From Nannocystis exedens (GTDB lineage Bacteria; Myxococcota_A; Polyangia; Polyangiales; Polyangiaceae): DNA of 64,000 nt. How positions within the stretch are numbered: the first letter of the stretch is position 1; every line of letters begins with the position of its first letter. The stretch spans positions 1-64,000 of the forward strand of contig CAMAVR010000005.1 in NCBI GenBank assembly GCA_945861885.1. The letters run 5' to 3'. The notes under the pieces are model-generated. The model ran no database searches and was not told where the DNA came from. It was given only the letters and a program-made list of their open reading frames with translations. Below are positions 33,503 through 42,188 of this stretch, in pieces. The translations under genes were made by a program, and so were the position numbers.

Positions 33503-34183
33503 ATGGTCGGTCCGCTTCGTCGGCTGTTCGTGTCGTGTTGCGCGGTCGCTGCATTTGCAGCCATCGCTCCGCGCGTGTCTGCTGAAACGTGGGTTATTGA
33601 TACCGCGCATAGCCGCCTCGGCTTTGCTGTGAAGCACTTGGCGGTGGCCAAAGTGCGTGGCAACTTTCGCAAGTTTTCAGGCGAAATTATCTTAGACGAG
33701 CAAGATGTTTCAAAGTCGAAAGCGACGATCCAAATCGTCGCCGCGTCGATCGACACGGGGGAGGCGAAGCGTGACAATCACCTCCGATCGAACGATTTTT
33801 TCGACGTGGCAAAATATCCAACGATCTCGTTTGTCGGGCGCACATTTGAAAAAATTGGCACAAATGGGCTGAGAATCACCGGTGATCTGACGATTAAAAG
33901 TGTGACCAAGCCGGTCATTTTTCAAGTGTTAGACATGTCGGCCGAGCATAAAGATCCGGGTGGAGGGGCAAGGCGCGGTGGATCGGCGCGCGCCATCATC
34001 AATCGGCAGGAGTTCAACTTGACGTGGAACAACATCGTTGAAGGGGTAGGGGCCGTAGGCGACGATGTTGCGATCGAAGTGGACGTAGAGGTGACAAAGA
34101 AAGTCGAAGCGACCGCAACAACGCTGCCGTCGGCAGCAACACCTGCGGAAGCGCCACCGGCGAAAAAGAGGAAAAAAAACTAG
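33503..34183 (+). CDS. YceI family periplasmic protein
   Basis: A 226-residue exported protein with a signal peptide cut after RVSA (about residue 27). The YceI lipocalin-like barrel starts ETWVIDTAHSRLGFAVKHL and shows VRGNFRKFSGEI, SIDTGEAKRDNHLRSNDFFD and YPTISFVGRTFEK. YceI proteins bind isoprenoid lipids in the periplasm; the ligand here is unknown. The C-terminal tail is Ala/Pro/Lys-rich. The ATG at 33503 has AAGGAG six bases upstream; the open frame extending back through the repeat array to 33185 is not coding. It ends 14 bases before the convergent lipoprotein array. Confidence 0.9.
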   Translation: MVGPLRRLFVSCCAVAAFAAIAPRVSAETWVIDTAHSRLGFAVKHLAVAKVRGNFRKFSGEIILDEQDVSKSKATIQIVAASIDTGEAKRDNHLRSNDFFDVAKYPTISFVGRTFEKIGTNGLRITGDLTIKSVTKPVIFQVLDMSAEHKDPGGGARRGGSARAIINRQEFNLTWNNIVEGVGAVGDDVAIEVDVEVTKKVEATATTLPSAATPAEAPPAKKRKKN

Positions 34184-34197
34184 GCCGAAGACTGACC

Positions 34198-36678
34198 TTA
34201 GAGCGGCTGCAATTGCGGCGCGATGGCTGTTTGCCTCTTTTCGTTGAACACGCGTCCGGCAACGCTCTTGCCAGACCACGACATCAAGTCTTTACCCCAC
34301 AGGTCGATGGTATTGCATATGAGTACCCCGCTCGACATGAGGTGCCACAAGCACGGGATGCCGGCGCCGGTCGTGAGAACGATGCGCAGCGCTCCGTTCC
34401 CAGTGCTTATTTGACGCTCGATCGTCGTTTCGTGTAGCGCCTTCATCACCACTTCTGACTTCGAGCCGCTTAGCCTTCCAAGCTCCCATTGTGTCTCTTG
34501 CGTCCAGGGGATCGAATATTCGATCAGCGTAAAGTGCGACGCGAGCTCGAGCGCGAGAACATGAAAGCGTGCGAAGCCGAGCCCCGCCGATGCGGAGACC
34601 GTTGCTTGCAAAGCGGCAAAAGGGGTTGTCGTATGCTTGATTCTCCCCGAAACGATCTCGCCGTCGTTTTTTTGATCGGCCGGCTCCCCAGGGCGGTCAC
34701 CCACGGGGAGTCGCCTAACGACCCGATCGACGTCGCGCCCAAATGTTCCGTCGGGCGCCATGTAGCGCGCTGACGATTCGGCTTGCACGCTCCCCCGGGC
34801 ACCTAGTGCCCCCACGATGCGGAAATCGATCTCGAGGTCGATGCCTAAAAAATTGAACACGAAGAGCGGGACGGAAATCGAAGCCGATGTCTGAAAAAGG
34901 GTCCCGTTGCGAATCCCTTCGCGTTCGCGGAGCGAGGTCTGAAAGAGCGTAGTCCCAAAGTAGGCAAACGACGCTTCGCTGAACGTGTCGTCGAACCTGC
35001 GTGCCGCGCGCCCGCCGATTGTATACTTCACAATTTGGCGCGGGCGCTGGAGCCAATCACCGTCAAATCGCAGGCCAAAGGTTGAGTGCGAATTGCCTCC
35101 GTCGACCATCGAAACGCGCGCCGAGTGAAGGTAATACGCGTCGACATTGAGATGCTCACCGCCGAGTACGCGGTGATGATTTTCGGCGCTGTGAATGAGC
35201 TCGGAGCGCGTGGGTCGCTCTGCGAGCGCTGCAAAGTCACCGCGCGCAAATTCAGTGCGATAAATCTTAACGCGTGTGACGGCGCACTTTGCGCTATCGA
35301 CGGCGGGGTCTTCAAGCCAAAATGGGTCGGCGCAGACGCGAACATTAAATATCGCATAATCGCGCCAATTTTGCGCGCGCGCGGGTGCGCCGTTGACGTT
35401 GCTGCACGCGAGGCTCTGCGGTGCGATGAACACTTCGTCGCCGAACTCGAACGGCACCGCTCCGGAAACGCGCGTCACGTCGGTGTGGTCGGCCAATGCG
35501 CTGTCGGTCGATGCTTCGCCGCTTTCGGCAAGCTGTTTTTGCGAGGGGCGTACCGACAGCGGAACATAGTTGGTGCCGGCGGCGCAGTCGTCGGTCGAAT
35601 CGGCGCTCGCGAACACCGTCGTCTGATCGGCGACCGGGTCGGTGCGATGCTTGCTGGGGCAGATCGAGTACTTCAGGCGAACCGTCTTGTCTTCGCGCCC
35701 CGACAAAACGTTGTCGTTTCCATCTTTGTAGCAAATGCGTTCGAACGCGTTGACCGATCTCGGCTCGCCCCCCGCGACGCCGGTTCGCTCAAGCGCCGGG
35801 GCACCGTAGACGGCGATGCTCCCGCTCGGAGAAATCGGCGCGTCGCCAAACTCCGATTGGCATTCGGCGTCAATCAGCGCGACCGACGAACGAAGCGACA
35901 TCGCTTTCAAAGCGACATCTCCGCTCGGGGCTGTGCGATGAATGTTCACCGTCGGAAAGCAGCCCGGCTCGCCACCGGTAGGCCCAGTGCAGCCGCGCCT
36001 GTCAGCCTCCAAAACGATAGCGCGTCTCGACGAAATGATCTCTTTCAGCGCTCGCGTGTGCGAGCCGATCGACTGAACGTGCTCATACTCTTTTGCGCGC
36101 ACGTCTTGTCCAACCCAAACGCGAAACTCACCGTTATCGAACGGCGCGGCAAGAGCGCGATGCCGATGAAACGCGCCACCCCCGTCGCCGCGCGCGGCAA
36201 GGCATGTCTCAGGAACAATAAATTCCTCGGTAAAAGTAAGCGGTTCGTTCGCCTCGTCACTTGCATCTTCATCGCGGCGAAAGTTGACGTTGAACGTACC
36301 GAGAATGCAGCTTGCGCGGCGTGATAAGTGCTCTTTGAACGAGTCGCGATCTTCATCGCGGCTCCGTTCAACCCCCGATTCGCCTTCAGCATACGGAAAG
36401 GAGACAAGACCGACCGTCACGCGTGAAGCATGCTTGCCAGGGGCGGGACGTAAAACGATCTTGAGCTTGATAGGGAAGCCGACGAACCGAGGAAAATCCC
36501 CTTTTGCCGCGGTAACAGGAAGCGACTCAATCGACACAATCTCGCCAAGGCTCCACGCTTTGTGGTGCCCGAGCGCTTCGGTAGAGCTCTCTGTGCTGCC
36601 GGCCTTTGGGGCGCAGGCTGTGTTTGCCATGAGCCCCAATGCCGCGAGAAAAGTCGCGATCGGTCGCTTCTTGTTCAT
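34198..36678 (-). CDS. Giant paralogous lipoprotein A (last of four)
   Basis: An 826-residue predicted lipoprotein (Cys 22, ANTAC) of a family I do not recognise, with three paralogs directly upstream. Shared blocks are WSLGEIVSI (42-50), RFVGFPIKLK, HLSRRASCILG (Cys 124), VPETCLAARG (Cys 159), Cys 230/Cys 240 with GCFPT, APSGDV (250-255), a PSGSIAVYGAP strand, YSICPS, CAAGTNYVPL, LGIDLEIDFRIVG and the tail LMSWSGK (798-804). Around a dozen Cys are conserved, fitting a disulfide-bonded envelope protein. A start codon without a clear Shine-Dalgarno lies 17 bases after paralog B, so A may depend on B for expression. The function is unknown. Confidence 0.85.
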   Translation of the reverse strand: MNKKRPIATFLAALGLMANTACAPKAGSTESSTEALGHHKAWSLGEIVSIESLPVTAAKGDFPRFVGFPIKLKIVLRPAPGKHASRVTVGLVSFPYAEGESGVERSRDEDRDSFKEHLSRRASCILGTFNVNFRRDEDASDEANEPLTFTEEFIVPETCLAARGDGGGAFHRHRALAAPFDNGEFRVWVGQDVRAKEYEHVQSIGSHTRALKEIISSRRAIVLEADRRGCTGPTGGEPGCFPTVNIHRTAPSGDVALKAMSLRSSVALIDAECQSEFGDAPISPSGSIAVYGAPALERTGVAGGEPRSVNAFERICYKDGNDNVLSGREDKTVRLKYSICPSKHRTDPVADQTTVFASADSTDDCAAGTNYVPLSVRPSQKQLAESGEASTDSALADHTDVTRVSGAVPFEFGDEVFIAPQSLACSNVNGAPARAQNWRDYAIFNVRVCADPFWLEDPAVDSAKCAVTRVKIYRTEFARGDFAALAERPTRSELIHSAENHHRVLGGEHLNVDAYYLHSARVSMVDGGNSHSTFGLRFDGDWLQRPRQIVKYTIGGRAARRFDDTFSEASFAYFGTTLFQTSLREREGIRNGTLFQTSASISVPLFVFNFLGIDLEIDFRIVGALGARGSVQAESSARYMAPDGTFGRDVDRVVRRLPVGDRPGEPADQKNDGEIVSGRIKHTTTPFAALQATVSASAGLGFARFHVLALELASHFTLIEYSIPWTQETQWELGRLSGSKSEVVMKALHETTIERQISTGNGALRIVLTTGAGIPCLWHLMSSGVLICNTIDLWGKDLMSWSGKSVAGRVFNEKRQTAIAPQLQPL

Positions 36679-36695
36679 CGTCTAGAACGGCGCGG

Positions 36696-39314
36696 CTATC
36701 GCTTCACGATTGGGTGCGGCGGCACGACCAGCAGCGACGATTCACCGCGTAGCCAGAGTCGCTTTGAGAAGTGTTTGCCCGGCCACGACAAGAGTTGTTT
36801 TCGGAAAAGGTCGCGATTGATCCAGCAGTCGACCCGATGACGCGTGCTCGCCAACTTGCCCATGCAGCCGATGCCGACTCCCGTCTTGACAACAAGGTCA
36901 ATCGCGCCGTCGCCTGAGTCAACTTCGTGACGAAGCGCGCTTGTGTGCACTGCACGCATGACCGCCACGTTATCGTTGGCGCCGCCTGCTTCTGGATCAA
37001 ATGGATGATGAACGAGTTCCCACCGGAGCTGATGCGCCCATGGAGCCGTTAGTCTCACCAAGTCGATGATCCCCTCGGCGCCTACCTGCAAGAGATGCAT
37101 GTTCTCGACGCCGAGTCCGACGTGAATGCCGGCGACAGCTCTCAGCTCGATGCGCGGCGAAACGATGTATTTGAGCCGCCCAGAGTGCGCGACGTCGGGA
37201 TTGAGCGGCCGCTTAAAGCGACGGCTGTGTCTAAGAACTTCCGGACCGAACGCCGCCATGGCTCCTGTGTGCGAGTCGTCGCCGCTCAAGGTGTCGCCAC
37301 CTAAGTCGTAATCGTTCGATACTTGAGCGTCGACGACAGCATCGAGACCGATCACGCCGACGAGCTTTAGATCGATGTCGAGGTCGATTCCGAAAAAGGG
37401 GAAGTCGACGAGTGGGAATGGGCTCGAAACTGGAAGATTAAAGAGCGTGGCGCCGCTGTCCACGTTCGGATCAAGATCGAAAAACGAGACGTTGAAAAAG
37501 CGGACTTTTGCGACTTTCGACGCGCCGTTGTGAAGGCGCATCGATGCTGTCCCGCCGACTTCAAATCGCGCCACGTCTGAACGCTTGGCGACGCGGCGGT
37601 GACTCGTGACCCAATGCCCGCCGGCGCGGAGGCCGAACGTCATATTTGCTTTTGCGCCATCGGTGCCGTTGATGTTGGTTTGGTCGCGGAAGAAGCTCGA
37701 CATGCTGAACTTCGCACCGCCCAGGATCTGCTTCTGATGCGTACGTTCGCCGGATAGTTCGAGCTGCGTCGGCATCGCAATGACAAGCGGAGCTTCTTCC
37801 TTGGGGAAGTCGGATCGTGTCAAGCGGATCTGCGTGTATCGGCAGTTCGCGGAGTCGACATCGGGATGTTCTTTGAATGGCGCGACCGCGCAAGCGCGAA
37901 CGTTGTATCGGTCGTGGCGCGTCCAATCGTTCATGATCCTGTAGCACGCTTCCGAGTCGCGATGGATGACGACGTCTTCGCTGAAGTCGACCGGCGCGCC
38001 GACTGTGGCTTTTGAAATCGTCGTATAGAGCGCAGGCGCCTCGGTGCGCGTCGGCTCTCGGCGTAACAGCGCCTGGACCGCGTCCTCAAATGCCTGGACG
38101 TTCCCCTCCGTTGGTTTTGGGAGTTCGCTAGCTTCCATGCCGCCATTTGGATGGATGTTTAGCGGCGTATAGGCCGTCCCTGCGGCGCATTCAGCGTTGT
38201 GCGAAATCGACTCACCGGCAAAAACTTGGTCATCGGTTGGGTCGAGCTTCATGCTCGATGGGCACAGCGAGTAGTGGACCCGAATCTCCGGTTTGCCCTC
38301 GGTCTGCTCACCAGCATAGCTGCCTTGCTGCTCGAATAGCTCCTGGATCGCGTTGACCGGTAGCGGCACACCGCCGTCGGGTCCCTGCTCCGTTTTTCGC
38401 GCGCCGAAGACTTCAAGACTTCCGGCCATCGACCACAGCGGCGCTCCGAACTGCCCTTCGCATGTGCCGATTTGCAGATTCGACTGCCGCGAAGAGACGG
38501 CGAGATTTTTCATCCACACATCGCCTGATGGGGCCGTGCGAGCGACATGTATCCTCGGAAAGCAGCCTTCACTGCCTGCATGCTGTTCGAGCTCGGACCC
38601 GCAGTCACCATGCTCGCGTGTCGGGTCGAACGTGCGAACGCGATCGTGCATCATCAGTTGCATCATCGCGATGTGGTGCGTCTCTAGGCTCTTCACGTTT
38701 TTCAGGTAGTCGTGGACTTTGACATCCTGACCGAGAAATACGCGAAATAGTCCTTCCTGGAATGCGTTTGCGAGCAGCTCGTGCGGTGTGAACCACGTCC
38801 CTGCGGTTCCGTGATTGGAAAGGCACGTTTCTGGGATAGTGAAATCGCCGACAACCTTGATCGTCGAGTCGAACAACGAGTCGACATCGTGATTGTATGA
38901 AACGCGAAGTTTTTGATCGAGAATGCAGATGGCGCGCTGGTCGAGCTGCTTTTTGTACGTCCCGGCATTCGCTTCCGGAAAATCGGCGATTCTCCCTTCG
39001 AGTTCGCGAGCTGCTCCCGAAATGAGGCCGACGGTTAGGTCGGTGTGGACGTTGCTGGCGGTCGGCTTAAGCGTCACTTCAAGGCGAAGTGGAAAGCCGA
39101 CGAAGCGGCGGTCGCTCGAATTCGTTGTGGAGATCGGTAGCGACCGGATCGACAGGACTTCGCCAGCGTTCCATGTCTGCTTTGGGCCGAACAGTTGTTC
39201 GTGGTCTTGCCCAATTGGAGGAGCCGAGGTTCCTCCGCTGCAGCCGAGAGCCGCTGCGGCGAGCGCTGCCAGCGCCCAAATGATGCCTCTCTTTTTTGCC
39301 TTCGGTGAATCCAT
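36696..39314 (-). CDS. Giant paralogous lipoprotein B
   Basis: An 872-residue predicted lipoprotein (Cys 25, AALGC). It has the same block order as its neighbours: TWNAGEVLSI, RRFVGFPLRLEV, DQRAICILD (Cys 130), IPETCLS, the Cys 238/Cys 251 pair ending GCFPR, APSGDV (261-266), MAGSLEVFGARK, YSLCPSS, CAAGTAYTPL, FFGIDLDIDLKLVG, ELVHHP and LLSWPGK near the end. The tail is basic. An 8-bp GC stem lies upstream at 39364-39389. GGA stands five bases before the ATG. The role is unknown; I infer a surface or periplasmic structural or binding protein. Confidence 0.85.
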   Translation of the reverse strand: MDSPKAKKRGIIWALAALAAAALGCSGGTSAPPIGQDHEQLFGPKQTWNAGEVLSIRSLPISTTNSSDRRFVGFPLRLEVTLKPTASNVHTDLTVGLISGAARELEGRIADFPEANAGTYKKQLDQRAICILDQKLRVSYNHDVDSLFDSTIKVVGDFTIPETCLSNHGTAGTWFTPHELLANAFQEGLFRVFLGQDVKVHDYLKNVKSLETHHIAMMQLMMHDRVRTFDPTREHGDCGSELEQHAGSEGCFPRIHVARTAPSGDVWMKNLAVSSRQSNLQIGTCEGQFGAPLWSMAGSLEVFGARKTEQGPDGGVPLPVNAIQELFEQQGSYAGEQTEGKPEIRVHYSLCPSSMKLDPTDDQVFAGESISHNAECAAGTAYTPLNIHPNGGMEASELPKPTEGNVQAFEDAVQALLRREPTRTEAPALYTTISKATVGAPVDFSEDVVIHRDSEACYRIMNDWTRHDRYNVRACAVAPFKEHPDVDSANCRYTQIRLTRSDFPKEEAPLVIAMPTQLELSGERTHQKQILGGAKFSMSSFFRDQTNINGTDGAKANMTFGLRAGGHWVTSHRRVAKRSDVARFEVGGTASMRLHNGASKVAKVRFFNVSFFDLDPNVDSGATLFNLPVSSPFPLVDFPFFGIDLDIDLKLVGVIGLDAVVDAQVSNDYDLGGDTLSGDDSHTGAMAAFGPEVLRHSRRFKRPLNPDVAHSGRLKYIVSPRIELRAVAGIHVGLGVENMHLLQVGAEGIIDLVRLTAPWAHQLRWELVHHPFDPEAGGANDNVAVMRAVHTSALRHEVDSGDGAIDLVVKTGVGIGCMGKLASTRHRVDCWINRDLFRKQLLSWPGKHFSKRLWLRGESSLLVVPPHPIVKR

Positions 39315-39363
39315 CTGTTCCGTCCACTTCTTGTTAGGGAGTTGACACGCTTTTTGTCGCGCG

Positions 39364-39389
39364 CCCCGCCGCGGTTAGTCACGGCGGGG
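39364..39389. other. GC-rich hairpin between paralogs C and B
   Basis: CCCCGCCG (39364-39371) and CGGCGGGG (39382-39389) are perfect inverted copies with a ten-base loop. In the minus-strand transcript it lies after paralog C and 50 bases before the start of B. No T-run follows, so it is at most a weak stop or a processing site. Confidence 0.4.
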
Positions 39390-39441
39390 TATGGAACGCA
39401 GGGTCGAAAACGCAATCGCTTTTTCCGTAGTGGCAGCGCGT

Positions 39442-42012
39442 TTACGGCTGTGATTCAGAGATCAGCGCGACTTGCGTTGCTTTGCGCGTGATCAGGTGAG
39501 ACCAGTGTTTGCCGGGCCACGTTAGGAACGGCTTCTGCCAAATATCTTTGACAGAGGAGCATTTTGGCGCGTGCAGGCGGTTGTGCTGTTCCGAAAACCT
39601 CGCGACGCAGCCGAAGCCGGTGATCGCCGAAGCTCTCAGCGAAATGCCACCCGCGAGAATGCTGAAGTCTGAGCGGACCGATTCAGCACGGATCGCACGC
39701 ATCGCTTCGGTATTTAGGTCCCCCTTCAGATGACCGAGCTCCCATTCGCTTCGGTGAATCCACGGTGTTGTGTACATGCCGAGCGTGACGAGCGCATCGG
39801 CGCTAATGCCTTGAATGTGTTTGCCGAAAATGCCGATACCGGCGCTGACCGACGCGCCGCCCATGAGGTCGATGCGAGGAATGATCGCGTACCGAACTCG
39901 ACCCGCAACCACTCTCGCTCGCGTCAAACGCTCTTCCGAAAACCTGCGGACCTGGTCTCTGATGATCGGATCAAATTGGCTTTCCGCTGCAAAATAGTTC
40001 GTCGAATGACGAACATCAACAACGGCATCGAGGCCAAGGTCGGCCCTAAGCTGAAGGCAGATGTCGAGATCGAGCCCGTAAAAGGGCGCATCAAAGAGCG
40101 GAAGCGACTTCGTTACCGCGAAATTGAAGATCGTTCCGCTGAGGTTTGCAAGGCCGGAAGCGGGCGAATGAGCGCCACCCATGAACGTCAGAAACGCGCT
40201 AGCGGTCGCCTCGGTCGCGCGATCGGCCGTGCCGGTCATCTCGAATTTCACGATATCCGAAAACGCTCGTTTTTTCTTGCCGCTAGAAAACTCTTTGGGC
40301 GACTTTTTGTGCTTGTGAAACCACTCGCCGCTCGCTTTAAGCATGAACGCCGACCTCGACGATGCGCCGTCGATCATGTTGACTTCGCCAAGCTGCGTGT
40401 AGCTTGAGTTGATACTAAACTTCTGGCCGCCCATCATTTTGCGGCGATGATCGCTCGGGTAGGAGAGCGCCGATAGCGTGGGGCGCTGGCCCATTTCGCC
40501 GGGCGCGGGCTCTTTTGGGAATACTTCGCGACCGAGACGAACGCGTTTGACCGCGCAGTCTGGCGAGTTGACGTGCGGATGTTGGTTAAACGGGGCAGTG
40601 CCGCATACGCGCACCATGAACGTGCGATGGTGACGCCAATCTTCTTTGCCGTACTTGGCGCCCATAATGTTGCCACACGTCGTGCTCTCTTTCGGAAGAT
40701 AGAGCTCGTCGTTGAAGTCGACCGGCGTCCCGCTGATGGCGTGGTGGATCGCGCTTGACAGTGCTAGCTGCACTTGCCCCGCTTCGGTCGCAAGTCGCTC
40801 GACTTCTTCGAAATGATTATCGCTTGTTCGATCGATCGAGCCATGCCCTGTCCGTACGTCCAATCCGGCACGAACATGCAGCGGGTGATAGGTGGTGCCG
40901 GGGTAGCACTCGGACCCCTTATCGTCGCTCGCGAGGAAGGAGTCGTCGGCCGCAGGCGCCGACTCACGGCTCGGGCAGATGTCGTACTTGATCGTGACCT
41001 GGGCGTTGGCCTGATCGGTCGGTCGGCCTTCCTGCGCAACGAGATCTTGAATCGCGTTCACTGGAGGCGGTACTTTGCCGTCCTCCTGGGGGATTGGCGG
41101 ATTTTTTTGGCCGCCGAAAACACCCAGGCTGCCGTCGACCGACATGATTGGGCCGTCGAGGTCGCCGCGGCATGTGTCGAGCTCCATGACGACTCGGCTC
41201 GAGCCGAGCGAAAAGTCGCGCATCATCATGTCGCCCGAAGGGGCCTTGCGCGCGATTGTCAATGTTGGAAAACAGCCGGTTGTGCCGCTGGTCCCGTAAA
41301 ATTCGCAGTTAAGGGCGAAGTCCGCGCTGCGATCGAAGACGTGGGTGCGCGATTTTAGAAGAACTGCTTTCATCGCTGCATTGTGCGTTTTGAGGTCTTT
41401 TACCTGCAAAAAGTCCGAAACGGTGACGTCATCGCCGATCCAAAATCGGAACGTCCCTTCCTCAAACGAACGGGCGAGCTCTGGATGCGTTTTTCTTGGG
41501 AAGCCGGGGCCGCCGCGCGCCGCGAGGCATGTTTCGGGAATCACAAACTCTTTCGTGACCGTGTATATCCCGCCGGCGATCAGGTCGTCATCGAGCTCGG
41601 CTTCAATGTCGATTGTCCCAAGGATGCACATGGCGCGTCGGCCTAGATGCCTCTTGTACGAGTCGTTATCTTCGTCGTACGCGCGATGAATGATCCCCTC
41701 AGTTTCGCGATAAGACGACGAGAGGAGGCCGATCGTTAGGCGATTTTTGGTCGCTCCCTCTTCTGGCTGGATGTCGATCGACACTTGAATCGGGTAGCCG
41801 ACGTAGCGCGTCGCTTCAGGATCGTCGCCAAGCGCGCGTGCCCTGATCGCTCGGATCGTTCCAATGTCCCACTTCTTAACTTCGATGAGTGGCTCGGAAT
41901 CATCACCCACAGGATCATCACTTTGGCGCGACCCGCTGCAGGCGACTATGAAAGTAGCCGCCACGAGCAGCGCGGGGCGCACAAAACCCCTTAGAAATAA
42001 GCTAAAATACAT
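39442..42012 (-). CDS. Giant paralogous lipoprotein C
   Basis: An 856-residue predicted lipoprotein (Cys 25, FIVAC) of the same unnamed family: KWDIGTIRAI, RYVGYPIQVSI, HLGRRAMCILG (Cys 129), IPETCLAARG, the Cys 236/Cys 247 pair ending GCFPT, APSGD (257-261), SVDGSLGVFGGQK, YDICPSR, CYPGTTYHPL, FYGLDLDICLQL, WELGHLKGD and FLTWPGK. The ATG follows AAAGGA with seven bases between, the best ribosome site of the four, and a likely terminator precedes it at 42111-42140, so C may have its own promoter. The C-terminal half is beta-rich by its alternating hydrophobic pattern. Confidence 0.85.
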   Translation of the reverse strand: MYFSLFLRGFVRPALLVAATFIVACSGSRQSDDPVGDDSEPLIEVKKWDIGTIRAIRARALGDDPEATRYVGYPIQVSIDIQPEEGATKNRLTIGLLSSSYRETEGIIHRAYDEDNDSYKRHLGRRAMCILGTIDIEAELDDDLIAGGIYTVTKEFVIPETCLAARGGPGFPRKTHPELARSFEEGTFRFWIGDDVTVSDFLQVKDLKTHNAAMKAVLLKSRTHVFDRSADFALNCEFYGTSGTTGCFPTLTIARKAPSGDMMMRDFSLGSSRVVMELDTCRGDLDGPIMSVDGSLGVFGGQKNPPIPQEDGKVPPPVNAIQDLVAQEGRPTDQANAQVTIKYDICPSRESAPAADDSFLASDDKGSECYPGTTYHPLHVRAGLDVRTGHGSIDRTSDNHFEEVERLATEAGQVQLALSSAIHHAISGTPVDFNDELYLPKESTTCGNIMGAKYGKEDWRHHRTFMVRVCGTAPFNQHPHVNSPDCAVKRVRLGREVFPKEPAPGEMGQRPTLSALSYPSDHRRKMMGGQKFSINSSYTQLGEVNMIDGASSRSAFMLKASGEWFHKHKKSPKEFSSGKKKRAFSDIVKFEMTGTADRATEATASAFLTFMGGAHSPASGLANLSGTIFNFAVTKSLPLFDAPFYGLDLDICLQLRADLGLDAVVDVRHSTNYFAAESQFDPIIRDQVRRFSEERLTRARVVAGRVRYAIIPRIDLMGGASVSAGIGIFGKHIQGISADALVTLGMYTTPWIHRSEWELGHLKGDLNTEAMRAIRAESVRSDFSILAGGISLRASAITGFGCVARFSEQHNRLHAPKCSSVKDIWQKPFLTWPGKHWSHLITRKATQVALISESQP

Positions 42013-42110
42013 CTTCGGTCCTTTCGGTATCGTATCCAGAGCGAATAAGCACGCCGGTGTTCCAGTCGTGGCCGCTATGGAACGTTCACACAGCTGCGCA
42101 AATCAGAAGC

Positions 42111-42140
42111 GAATGCATGAAGAACTCTTCACGCATTCGG
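42111..42140 (-). terminator. Hairpin between paralogs D and C
   Basis: 42111-42124 (CGAATGCATGAAGA) and 42127-42140 (TCTTCACGCATTCG) pair with a single A/C mismatch, giving a long stem with a minimal loop. It is 49 bases downstream of the stop of D on the minus strand. The following bases (CTTCTGATTT) are only weakly T-rich, so termination is likely but partial. Confidence 0.45.
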
Positions 42141-42188
42141 GCGAGCGCGATGAAGACGTCGCGCGATGAAACCAAGTAAGCATGAGCG

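Noticed and set aside
33185..34183. Single 332-residue protein starting MKRSIK and running through PVNV repeats into YceI
   Set aside because: The repeat part is a stop-free DNA array seen also on the other strand and at 3.8 kb; the YceI start at 33503 has a Shine-Dalgarno and signal peptide.
35086..36324. Plus-strand frame of 412 residues opposite lipoprotein A
   Set aside because: It mirrors the high-GC coding strand of a gene conserved among four paralogs; no ribosome site or domain is seen.
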